Shown: in pieces, positions 44,098 to 51,568 of the stretch
Position numbering within the stretch: the stretch's first letter is position 1
Layout of the letters: the number at the start of each line of letters is the position of its first letter
Assembly: GCA_951800645.1 (NCBI GenBank)
Contig: CATOIK010000018.1
Span: forward strand, 1 to 55,105
DNA: 55,105 nt
Source: an uncultured Eubacteriales bacterium
GTDB taxonomy: Bacteria > Bacillota > Clostridia > Lachnospirales > Lachnospiraceae
Direction of reading: 5' to 3'
Translations under genes and position numbers: made by a program
Notes under the pieces: model-generated
Database searches by the model: none
What the model saw: the letters and a program-made list of their open reading frames with translations, nothing else
Told to the model about the DNA's origin: nothing

Positions 44098-44748
44098 TTA
44101 CTTGCGGGCTGCAGCTACAGCTTCAACAAACTCTTTTGCTTTTGCGGTTACTGCTGCGAAGTCGCCGGTCTTAGCGCCCTTGGTCAGGCTGCTGCCGGTG
44201 CCTACTGCGTACGCGCCTGCTGCAATCCACTTGTCCACATTATCTACATCAACACCGCCGGACGGCATAAACTCACCCTGGGGCAGGGGGCCCTTAAAGG
44301 AAGTGATTGCAGCCGGTCCAACCAGGTTGCCCGGAAATACCTTGATTACATCACAGCCGTACTCCATGGCGGTAACTGCCTCGGTGGGAGTTAAAACGCC
44401 GGGAAGCATGGGCACACGATAGCGGTTGCACAGCTTGATGGTCTCAACATTTAAGGACGGGCTTACTACATAGTTAGCGCCGGCCATGATTGCCATTCTT
44501 GCAGTCTCCGGATCCAGAACGGTGCCTGCACCGATCACAATCTTGTCGTTGCCTTTGTACTTTTCTACCATTTTTTCAATCAGGGTGATGGGGCTGCCTT
44601 CATCTACAGTCATGCAAATCTCAATGAAATTGATGCCGCCTGCAACGATAGCATCAATTACTTTCTCGCCCTGCTCTAAGTTCTTCGCACGAACTACAGC
44701 TACTAAGCAGTCTTCTTTCAGTCTTGCTAATACCTGTTCTTTTTTCAT
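44098..44748 (-). CDS. eda: KDPG/KHG aldolase
   Basis: 216 residues. Class I aldolase: cleaves 2-keto-3-deoxy-6-phosphogluconate to pyruvate and glyceraldehyde-3-phosphate. Glu of NFIEICMTVDEG, the Schiff-base Lys in CDVIKVFPGNLVGP and the phosphate-binding MPSGGVDVDNVDKWI are visible. ATG 44748 follows AAGGAGAATATTACC; the longer frame runs through the promoter. It has its own promoter, with an operator-like dyad, just downstream of the IclR-type regulator gene. Confidence 0.95.
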   Translation of the reverse strand: MKKEQVLARLKEDCLVAVVRAKNLEQGEKVIDAIVAGGINFIEICMTVDEGSPITLIEKMVEKYKGNDKIVIGAGTVLDPETARMAIMAGANYVVSPSLNVETIKLCNRYRVPMLPGVLTPTEAVTAMEYGCDVIKVFPGNLVGPAAITSFKGPLPQGEFMPSGGVDVDNVDKWIAAGAYAVGTGSSLTKGAKTGDFAAVTAKAKEFVEAVAAARK

Positions 44749-44818
44749 GGTAATATTCTCCTTTTTTAATAAAATTCGTATATGCGATTCATTATTGCAA
44801 ATACGACCATATGGATTC

Positions 44819-44847
44819 ATTGTAAATCGTAACGATTTTTTTGTCAA
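44819..44847 (-). promoter_or_regulatory. eda promoter with a palindromic site in the spacer
   Basis: Minus-strand TTGACA (44842-44847), 17-bp spacer, TACAAT (44819-44824). A 7-1-7 palindrome AAATCGT-A-ACGATTT fills 44824-44838 (spacer). A second inverted pair (TCGTAT/ATACGA) lies downstream in the leader. Candidate site for the adjacent IclR-type protein. Confidence 0.75.
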
Positions 44848-44856
44848 CAGAAAAGC

Positions 44857-45618
44857 CTATCTTTTACCCAGAAATCCTAACAATTTAGACAGCTCCCTGG
44901 CCTTTTGGGCAGCGATCTGCCCCAGCCTGTCATAATCCTCTGCCGGCTTATACAAACTGGACAAACTGATGGCTCCCATTACCTGACCGTCCGGGCCGAA
45001 TACCGGAGCGCCTACACACTGCATATGGTCCTCCATCTCCCGCCGGTCCATGGCGTATCCGGCCTCCTGCACCTCCTCCAACTGAGCTGCAAGAGTATCC
45101 CGGTCTGTGATGGTGTTCTCTGTATAAGGCTTAAACCGTATCTGGTTTAACAGGGTCTCCCTGGTTTCCGCATCGCTGAAAGCCAGAATCGCCTTTCCCA
45201 GAGAGGTACAGTACATGGGATTTTTGGTTCCCACAGTAGCTGTGGTGATAATCGGGTTCTCCGGCTCCGCCTTGGAGATGTAAACCACCTCGCTGCCGGA
45301 GCAGATTCCGAAGAATACAGTCTTTCCCACTTCTCTGGCCAGCGCCTTTAATTCCGGCTCAATTACACTGATGGTATCAGAATTATTGGTATAGCTGATG
45401 CCAATCCGGTATGCCGTCAGCCCGATGGTATACCGCTGCCGCTGGCCCCGGTCCACATGGACCATGCCCATCTCTGCCAAAGTCACCACGATGTCGTAGG
45501 CGCTGGTTTTGGGAAGCTCCAGGCGGCTGCAGATTTCATCCAGGGTAATGCCTTCCGGATTTTTTGATACCAGCTTTAATATATCGACCGTCCGCTGCGT
45601 CGTTCTGTTAAGTTTCAT
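44857..45618 (-). CDS. IclR family regulator of uronate catabolism (KdgR-like)
   Basis: About 253 residues. N-terminal winged helix (RTVDILKLVSKNPEGITLDEICSRLELPKTSAYDIVVTLAEMGMV) and a C-terminal IclR effector domain (VGKTVFFGICSGSEVVYISK, SLGKAILAF). KdgR-type members respond to KDG or related acids; the neighbours eda and kdgK fit this. ATG 45618 is seven bases after GAGGTG; an in-frame GTG three codons upstream is less well placed. It follows uxaA on the same strand. Confidence 0.9.
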   Translation of the reverse strand: MKLNRTTQRTVDILKLVSKNPEGITLDEICSRLELPKTSAYDIVVTLAEMGMVHVDRGQRQRYTIGLTAYRIGISYTNNSDTISVIEPELKALAREVGKTVFFGICSGSEVVYISKAEPENPIITTATVGTKNPMYCTSLGKAILAFSDAETRETLLNQIRFKPYTENTITDRDTLAAQLEEVQEAGYAMDRREMEDHMQCVGAPVFGPDGQVMGAISLSSLYKPAEDYDRLGQIAAQKARELSKLLGFLGKR

Positions 45619-45637
45619 TAGCTGCACCTCTTTTTGT

Positions 45638-45727
45638 GTTACTGTTCAAAGCAGGCAAAATTTTATTTGCCGGATACGCCGCACTGAGAAAATGCGCAGC
45701 ATTTTGGAGGCGGCTCTGAATAGTGAC
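45638..45727. repeat. GTTACTGTTCAGAGCC repeat, copy 2
   Basis: Arms GTTACTGTTCAAAGC (45638-45652) and GCTCTGAATAGTGAC (45713-45727); two of the three differences from perfect pairing are wobble pairs. An inner GGCAAAATTTTATTTGCC segment is itself an inverted repeat. It lies between uxaA and the iclR-type gene. Confidence 0.7.
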
Positions 45728-45756
45728 ATTTTTATGCAGAATTTATTCCGGGAATT

Positions 45757-47238
45757 TTATAAGGTAACTCCCTGCTTGAAGATAGCCATGTCATGGAATC
45801 CAGCCTCTTCAGCCTTTACTTTTCTGCCGGAGGCCACCTCCAGCACATAGTTGAACAGCTCCTGCACCATTTCTTCCTTACTCTTATCTTCTACCATACG
45901 GCCTGCATTAAAGTCAATCCAATTATCCTTATGACCGGCCAGACTGGAATTGCTGGAAATCTTCACCGTAGGCACTGGAGAGGCAAAGGGGGTTCCCCGG
46001 CCCGTGGTAAACAGGACGATGTGAGCGCCGGAAACTGCCAGGGCAGTGGAAGCCACCAAATCGTTTCCGGGAGCGGAAAGCAGGTTCAGTCCCTTTACCT
46101 GCACCGGCTCGCCGTAAGCCAAAACCCCCTTTACCGGAGCGCTGCCAGATTTCTGGGTACATCCTAAAGACTTGTCCTCCAGAGTGGAGATGCCGCCCTT
46201 TTTGTTGCCGGGAGACGGATTCTCGTAGATGGTCTGATTGTGGCTGGTAAAGTAATTTTTGAAATCGTTAATCAAATGTACGGTTTTCTCAAACAGCTCC
46301 GGCGTCTCGCAGCGGTTCATCAAAAGAGTCTCTGCACCGAACATCTCCGGCACCTCCGTTAAGATGGTAGTACCGCCTTTGGAAATCAGCATATCGGAAA
46401 ATCCGCCTACTGTAGGATTGGCTGTAATGCCGGACAGGCCATCTGAGCCGCCGCACTTCATGCCGATAATCAGCTCCCCGGCATCAATCTTCTCTCTGGA
46501 AAAAGCGCCTGCATAAGCGGCCAGCTCCTCAATGAGGGCCATAGCTGCCTCCTGCTCATCCTCCACATCCTGGCACTGTAAAAATTTCACCCGCTGCGCA
46601 TCGTACTCTCCGATGTAGTCCTTTAACACTGGGATATTGCTGTTCTCACAGCCCAGCCCCAGCACCAGCACCCCGGCTGCATTGGGATGATGAACCATGT
46701 CTGCCAGCACCTTTCTGGTGTTTTCCTGATCGTCTCCCATCTGGGAGCATCCATAGGGATGAGGGAATGAGAAAATCCCCTCCACAGTGCCTTTTACAAA
46801 CTTCTGCGCCTTCTTCTCTAACGCCTGGGCAATGGAATTGACGCAGCCTACCGTAGGAATAATCCAGATTTCATTGCGGACGCCCACCTTGCCGTCCGGA
46901 CGGCGGTAGCCGTCAAAGCAGGCGTGCTCCGTCTCCTTAAGGCCGGAAACCACCGGCTCATACTGGTACTCCAGTAAATCTCCCAGAGCAGTGCGCAGAT
47001 TGTGGACATGAACCCAGCCGCCTGCCTTTACTGCTTCCTTAGCAAATCCAATGCAGAAGCCGTACTTGATCACTTCTTCTCCCTGGCCGATTGGTTTTAA
47101 GGCAAACTTATGGCCCTGGGGAATTTCCTCTAAAGCAGTTACCTCATAAGAACCTACGGTCAGAGTTTCACCGGCTGCAATCTGGCGAAGCGCCACTGCC
47201 ACATTATCATCTTCATGAATCCTGATAAAATCCTGCAT
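45757..47238 (-). CDS. uxaA: Altronate dehydratase
   Basis: 493 residues. An N-terminal SAF domain (residues 1-95) is followed by the UxaA catalytic region: FDGYRRPDGKVGVRNEIWIIPTVGCVN, HPYGCSQMGDD, GMKCGGSDGLSGITANPTVG and the C-terminal FTTGRGTPFASPVPTVKISSN. Dehydrates D-altronate to 2-keto-3-deoxygluconate; an iron-dependent enzyme by family. Divergent from the lacI-type gene and under a promoter with the same palindrome. The C-terminal half could also suggest a related galactarate dehydratase, but the uxaC/kdgK context favours altronate. Confidence 0.93.
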   Translation of the reverse strand: MQDFIRIHEDDNVAVALRQIAAGETLTVGSYEVTALEEIPQGHKFALKPIGQGEEVIKYGFCIGFAKEAVKAGGWVHVHNLRTALGDLLEYQYEPVVSGLKETEHACFDGYRRPDGKVGVRNEIWIIPTVGCVNSIAQALEKKAQKFVKGTVEGIFSFPHPYGCSQMGDDQENTRKVLADMVHHPNAAGVLVLGLGCENSNIPVLKDYIGEYDAQRVKFLQCQDVEDEQEAAMALIEELAAYAGAFSREKIDAGELIIGMKCGGSDGLSGITANPTVGGFSDMLISKGGTTILTEVPEMFGAETLLMNRCETPELFEKTVHLINDFKNYFTSHNQTIYENPSPGNKKGGISTLEDKSLGCTQKSGSAPVKGVLAYGEPVQVKGLNLLSAPGNDLVASTALAVSGAHIVLFTTGRGTPFASPVPTVKISSNSSLAGHKDNWIDFNAGRMVEDKSKEEMVQELFNYVLEVASGRKVKAEEAGFHDMAIFKQGVTL

Positions 47239-47303
47239 GTTCCCATCTCCTTCTTTCTATAGTCTGCCCGCAAATGCCGAGAAAACTCGCGCCGGGCCAT
47301 TAT

Positions 47304-47317
47304 TGTAAGTGCTTACA
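47304..47317. promoter_or_regulatory. LacI-type operator at the uxaA promoter
   Basis: TGTAAG-TG-CTTACA palindrome just downstream of the uxaA -10 (47321-47326). Identical half-sites to 47463-47476. Confidence 0.8.
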
Positions 47318-47320
47318 TTT

Positions 47321-47349
47321 ATTTTACAAAATCTGACTGGAGAAGTCAA
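47321..47349 (-). promoter_or_regulatory. uxaA promoter
   Basis: Minus-strand TTGACT (47344-47349), 17-bp spacer, TAAAAT (47321-47326). Confidence 0.8.
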
Positions 47350-47366
47350 TATAGAAGTCGATATTT

Positions 47367-47412
47367 TTACTGTTTAAAGCCAGGTAAAATTTTATTCTGC
47401 TCTGAACAGTAA
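47367..47412. repeat. GTTACTGTTCAGAGCC repeat, copy 3 (short)
   Basis: Arms TTACTGTTTAAAGC (47367-47380) and GCTCTGAACAGTAA (47399-47412) with an 18-nt interior including TAAAATTTTA. It lies between the divergent uxaA and lacI-type promoters. Confidence 0.7.
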
Positions 47413-47422
47413 CGCAAAATGC

Positions 47423-47451
47423 TTGCATAATCCCATCTGTGGGAGTATAAT
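47423..47451 (+). promoter_or_regulatory. Promoter of the lacI-type/uxaC genes
   Basis: TTGCAT (47423-47428), 17-bp spacer, TATAAT (47446-47451). Confidence 0.82.
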
Positions 47452-47462
47452 AGGAACTAGCT

Positions 47463-47476
47463 TGTAAGCACTTACA
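47463..47476. promoter_or_regulatory. LacI-type operator at the lacI-uxaC promoter
   Basis: TGTAAG-CA-CTTACA palindrome at the expected transcription start, ahead of the ribosome site AAAGGAGGCG. Suggests autoregulation and shared control of both divergent units. Confidence 0.82.
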
Positions 47477-47498
47477 GAAAAGGAGGCGAATCCAGTCC

Positions 47499-48503
47499 AT
47501 GAACATATATGATGTGTCCAAAAAAGCCGGCGTTTCCATTGCCACGGTTTCCCGCGTCTTAAATGGGAATCCCAATGTCAGTGAGAAAACCAGAGCCAGA
47601 GTACTGGATGTTATGAACGAAACCGGCTACACTCCGAATGTGTTTGCCAGAGGCCTGGGGCTTGGCACCATCCGGACTATCGGCATCATGTGTTCTGACT
47701 CCTCAGACCCTTATCTGGCCCATGCTATCTACTATCTGGAGCGGGAACTGCGGTTAAGCGGCTACGATTCCATCCTTTGCTGCACCGGAAATTCTCTGGA
47801 AAACAAGCGGCAGTATTTTGACCTTTTACGGTCCAAAAAGGTAGACGCCTTTATCCTAGTCGGCTCCAAATTCATCGAGCTTCGGGCAAAGGACAACAGC
47901 TATCTGGTGGAAGCAGCCAAAGATGTGCCGATCATGCTGGTAAACGGCTACCTGGAGGGGGAGAACATCTACTGTACCCTCTGCGATGACCGGACTGCAG
48001 TGCGGCAGGCGGCGGAGCAGCTTTTATCCGGCGGATGCAATGACATCCTCTACCTGTTTACCAGCTATTCCTACAGCGGCACTAATAAGATGAAGGGCTA
48101 CCGGGACGCACTGATGAATCTGGGGCTCTCCGTCCGGGAGGACTACATCCAGAACTGTCCCAAGGATGTGCTGGAAACCAAAAAGCTTTTAAGCCGGCTT
48201 GACGAGGAGGGACTTCACTTTGACGCAGTTCTGACCTCAGATGACGCCCTGGCAGTGGGGGCTGTCAAGTACGCCCACGCCTACGGCCGGAAAATCCCGG
48301 ATGATTTAAGTATTATCGGCTATAATAATTCCATCTATTCCATCTGCACCGACCCGGAGATCACCTCCATCGACAGCAAGGTGGAAGCTCTCTGCACCAC
48401 CACCGTCACTACCCTAATGGGCGTTTTCAACGGCTGCAATGTTCCCAGCCGGACCACCATTGCAGCCGATTTGATAAAAAGAGCTACAACTAAATTTCAT
48501 TAA
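47499..48503 (+). CDS. LacI family regulator of uronate genes
   Basis: 334 residues. LacI helix-turn-helix and hinge (NIYDVSKKAGVSIATVSRVLNGNPNVSEKTRARVLDVM) and a periplasmic-binding-protein-like effector domain with TIRTIGIMCSDSSDPYLAHAIYYLE and DDLSIIGYNNS. Twin palindromic operators in the intergenic region indicate that it controls uxaA and itself with uxaC. Similar clostridial proteins are sometimes called UxuR/ExuR- or KdgR-like. The start follows AAAGGAGGCGAATCCAGTCC. Confidence 0.92.
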   Translation: MNIYDVSKKAGVSIATVSRVLNGNPNVSEKTRARVLDVMNETGYTPNVFARGLGLGTIRTIGIMCSDSSDPYLAHAIYYLERELRLSGYDSILCCTGNSLENKRQYFDLLRSKKVDAFILVGSKFIELRAKDNSYLVEAAKDVPIMLVNGYLEGENIYCTLCDDRTAVRQAAEQLLSGGCNDILYLFTSYSYSGTNKMKGYRDALMNLGLSVREDYIQNCPKDVLETKKLLSRLDEEGLHFDAVLTSDDALAVGAVKYAHAYGRKIPDDLSIIGYNNSIYSICTDPEITSIDSKVEALCTTTVTTLMGVFNGCNVPSRTTIAADLIKRATTKFH

Positions 48504-48524
48504 CTCAAAGGAGGATCATCACCT

Positions 48525-49928
48525 ATGAAACAGTTTATGGACAAGGATTTTATCCTGACCACAGATTCCGCAAAAGCGCTTTATCACGATTACGCTGAGA
48601 AAATGCCGATTCTGGACTATCACTGCCACATCAATCCCAGAGAAATCGCTGAGGACAGAAAATTTGACAACATTACCCAGGTATGGCTGGGCGGCGACCA
48701 TTACAAATGGCGCCAGATGCGTTCCAACGGCGTAGATGAAAAATACATTACCGGCGATGCTTCTGACCGGGAGAAATTCCAGAAATGGGCCGAGACCCTG
48801 GAGAAGCTGATCGGCAACCCGCTGTACCACTGGAGCCACCTGGAGCTGCAGAGATACTTCGGCTATACCGGTCATCTGTGCGGCGACACTGCTGAGGAGG
48901 TCTGGAACCTGTGCAACCAGCAGCTTCAGAATAAATGGTCTGTACGCAGCCTGATCAAGGCTTCCAATGTAACCTTAATCTGCACCACCGACGACCCCAT
49001 CGACTCTTTAGAGTGGCACGAGAAAATCGCCGCTGACGATACTTTCGATGTACAGGTACTGCCGGCCTGGAGACCGGACAAGGCCATGAATGTGGAGAAA
49101 CCGGATTACGCTTCCTACATCGCTTCCCTGTCTAAGGTAAGCGGCGTTGAGGTTAAGGATTTTACCTCTTTAAAAGAGGCGCTGAAAGTTCGTATGGCAT
49201 TCTTCAACGACCACGGCTGCTCCGTTTCCGACCACGCTCTGGAATATGTGATGTACTATCCGGCTTCTGAGGAAGAAGTAAACCAGATTATGGCAAAGAG
49301 CCTGGCAGGCGGCGCTGTTGCCAAGGATGAGGAATTAAAGTTCAAGACTGCGTTCATGCTGTTCGTAGCAAAAGAGTACAACCGCATGAACTGGGTAATG
49401 CAGCTTCACTACGGCTGCAAGCGAGACAACAACGCTTACATGTATCAGCAGCTAGGCGCAGACACCGGTTTCGACTGCATCAACAACTACGCTCCCTCTG
49501 CACAGATGGCAGATTTCTTAAACGCGCTGAGCGCAACCAACGAAATCCCGAAGACCATCATTTATTCCTTAAACCCCAACGACGACGCTTCCATCGGCAC
49601 CATCCTGGGCTGCTTCCAGGACACCGCTGCTGCCGGAAAGCTGCAGCAGGGTTCTGCATGGTGGTTCAATGACCACAAGGTAGGTATGACCAATCAGATG
49701 ACCAGCCTGGCTAACCTGGGCTGCCTGGGCAACTTCATCGGTATGCTGACCGACTCCAGAAGCTTCTTATCCTATACCCGTCACGAGTATTTCCGCCGCA
49801 TTATGTGCGAGCTGATTGGCGGCTGGGTAGAAAACGGCGAGTACCCCAACGACCAGAAGGCCTTAAAGAAAATCGTAGAAGGCATCTGCTACAACAACGC
49901 TGTAAAATACTTTGGATTTAAGCTGTAA
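48525..49928 (+). CDS. uxaC: Glucuronate (uronate) isomerase
   Basis: 467 residues. Isomerises D-glucuronate to fructuronate and D-galacturonate to tagaturonate. Metal-binding and family motifs: MPILDYHCHINPREIAEDR, LICTTDDPIDSLEWH, WVMQLHYGCKRDNN and the C-terminal GMLTDSRSFLSYTRHEYFRRI. ATG follows AAAGGAGGATCATCACCT. It is 21 nt after the LacI-type gene and cotranscribed with it; a terminator follows. The matching reductase (UxaB/UxuB) is not in the window. Confidence 0.97.
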   Translation: MKQFMDKDFILTTDSAKALYHDYAEKMPILDYHCHINPREIAEDRKFDNITQVWLGGDHYKWRQMRSNGVDEKYITGDASDREKFQKWAETLEKLIGNPLYHWSHLELQRYFGYTGHLCGDTAEEVWNLCNQQLQNKWSVRSLIKASNVTLICTTDDPIDSLEWHEKIAADDTFDVQVLPAWRPDKAMNVEKPDYASYIASLSKVSGVEVKDFTSLKEALKVRMAFFNDHGCSVSDHALEYVMYYPASEEEVNQIMAKSLAGGAVAKDEELKFKTAFMLFVAKEYNRMNWVMQLHYGCKRDNNAYMYQQLGADTGFDCINNYAPSAQMADFLNALSATNEIPKTIIYSLNPNDDASIGTILGCFQDTAAAGKLQQGSAWWFNDHKVGMTNQMTSLANLGCLGNFIGMLTDSRSFLSYTRHEYFRRIMCELIGGWVENGEYPNDQKALKKIVEGICYNNAVKYFGFKL

Positions 49929-49948
49929 TTGATATAAGTCTGAAACAG

Positions 49949-49997
49949 AAAAAGCCCTGGCCCGAAGCGGTTTATCTGCTCCGGGTCAGGACTTTTT
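49949..49997 (+). terminator. uxaC terminator
   Basis: AAAAAGCCCTGGCCCG / CGGGTCAGGACTTTTT hairpin with one bulged region and a T-run. Confidence 0.85.
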
Positions 49998-50048
49998 ATT
50001 GCTCTGGACTGTTTGGGGACTCTCAGCGGCGGCCTAAATTACTTTCGT

Positions 50049-51455
50049 TTAATTATAACAAATAACCGGCATGCCTTTATATACCATCTCATAGAGAGCC
50101 GGTACTTTGGAAGGGGGCAGGTTGATGCAGCCGTGACTGCCGCTGGTTTTATAAATGTTTCCGCCGAAGCTGCCCCGCCAGTTGGCGTCGTGGAGGCCAA
50201 TGCCTCCGTTAAAGGGCATCCAGAAGGAAACCGGGCTCTCGTACTCGTAGCTGCCGTCTGCCCGCTTAGCGCCCCGCAGGACCCTGTCTCGCTCTTTATA
50301 GGTCAGAGGGAAGATTCCTGGCGGTGTAGTGTGATTTTTGGACACATTTCCGGTAACACAGGGAGCGTCCCACACCACGGCTCCGTCCTTTGTCATATAC
50401 ACATGCTGGCCGGTTAGATCCACCTCTACATAGGTAGCGCCCCAGTCCTGAGGGCCATGAACTGCCGCAGTTATGGCATATTTCGGCTCCCGGTTCTGGG
50501 TCTGGCCGGTGCGGATCATGCCAATTAAGGCATTTGTTTCTCCGGCTACATCAATCTTCCAGCCGTAAGGTCCGGTCACCTCCACATCCCGGCCTGTGGC
50601 AGTGTGGAAGATCCGGGTCTTTCCGAAAGTATCAAACTGGTTTGCCAGCTCCTGCACCCAGGCTGATGCTGCATCCCGGTTTACCTGAATTTCTCCGTTC
50701 TGAGTTCCTAAAATCCAGGAACAGATGGTAGCGGAATCCAGCAGACGGCTTTCCTCTCCTATGGTGTAGTTGATAGTCATTTCCCGACACTGGTTCATGG
50801 TATCGCGAAGGTTCTTTAAGTTCTCATCTCCTGCTAAGATCTGAGGTTCATAGTAGCAGCCGGAAGCCGCCAAATCCACTTCTGCGGCTCCGCTTTGTAC
50901 AGCCCTGCGGATTACCTCCGCCGTCTTTGCTGCGTCCACATTATTTCCCCGCACCTCCGGGATAATGGTGAAGGGCTGTCCCTCCTGATAAGTGGAAACA
51001 TGGGCGTCTGCAGTAGTCACAATGCTGGTGCCGCTGATGCAGATAAGACTGTTGATCTTCTGGGTCAAGGCATCTTCACTGAAACTGTTGGCCAATTCTA
51101 TCCGGTGTTTGTTGTTGACATCCGGGCCAAAGGGCCGTCCTGCTGCATTCTGCTGATTTAAGATTTCCTGCAGGGCTCCCTCTGGAATTACCACCGTAAA
51201 TCCGATTTCCGGTCCGGTGATAACCTCCTCTTTGCCGCCTTTCTCTTTTATCGTCAGTTTATAGTCGCTGGCGTAAAATCCGCTGATGCGCTCCGCTGCC
51301 CCCTCTGCCGTCAGTCCGGCAATTCCCAGTCCATTGACGGAAGTTCCGGATACAAAGGTGTTGGTATCCTCTGCCATGGCGGCAGAGCCTACTGCCAGGC
51401 TGAATGCGGCAGCAAGCATCAGACGGCTTATCTGCTGTCTCCAGTTCTTTTTCAT
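50049..51455 (-). CDS. L,D-transpeptidase (YkuD) with putative peptidoglycan-binding repeats
   Basis: 468 residues. Signal peptide (RLMLAAAFSLAVGSAAMA), two PG_binding_4-like regions (about residues 60-310), then the YkuD catalytic domain with GGIGLHDANW and SHGCINLPPSKVPALYEM (catalytic His and Cys). Forms 3-3 cross-links in peptidoglycan or attaches proteins, outside the membrane. It has its own promoter overlapping the 3' end of the MATE gene, with a palindrome at the start of transcription. Confidence 0.93.
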   Translation of the reverse strand: MKKNWRQQISRLMLAAAFSLAVGSAAMAEDTNTFVSGTSVNGLGIAGLTAEGAAERISGFYASDYKLTIKEKGGKEEVITGPEIGFTVVIPEGALQEILNQQNAAGRPFGPDVNNKHRIELANSFSEDALTQKINSLICISGTSIVTTADAHVSTYQEGQPFTIIPEVRGNNVDAAKTAEVIRRAVQSGAAEVDLAASGCYYEPQILAGDENLKNLRDTMNQCREMTINYTIGEESRLLDSATICSWILGTQNGEIQVNRDAASAWVQELANQFDTFGKTRIFHTATGRDVEVTGPYGWKIDVAGETNALIGMIRTGQTQNREPKYAITAAVHGPQDWGATYVEVDLTGQHVYMTKDGAVVWDAPCVTGNVSKNHTTPPGIFPLTYKERDRVLRGAKRADGSYEYESPVSFWMPFNGGIGLHDANWRGSFGGNIYKTSGSHGCINLPPSKVPALYEMVYKGMPVICYN

Positions 51456-51510
51456 ATCTTTAACTCTCTTTCCGGCTTTTGCAAGCCTTCCCTTTTCCCG
51501 GCGAAACGGT

Positions 51511-51525
51511 CAAAATGCCATTTTG
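51511..51525. promoter_or_regulatory. Palindrome in the L,D-transpeptidase leader
   Basis: CAAAATG-C-CATTTTG, a perfect 7-1-7 inverted repeat about 10-20 bases past the expected start of transcription. Possible operator. Confidence 0.45.
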
Positions 51526-51539
51526 CACAAGTATTTTCC

Positions 51540-51568
51540 ATTATAAAGTCCTCCCTAGTCTCCGTCAA
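51540..51568 (-). promoter_or_regulatory. L,D-transpeptidase promoter
   Basis: Minus-strand TTGACG (51563-51568, within the MATE gene end), 17-bp spacer, TATAAT (51540-51545). Confidence 0.78.
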
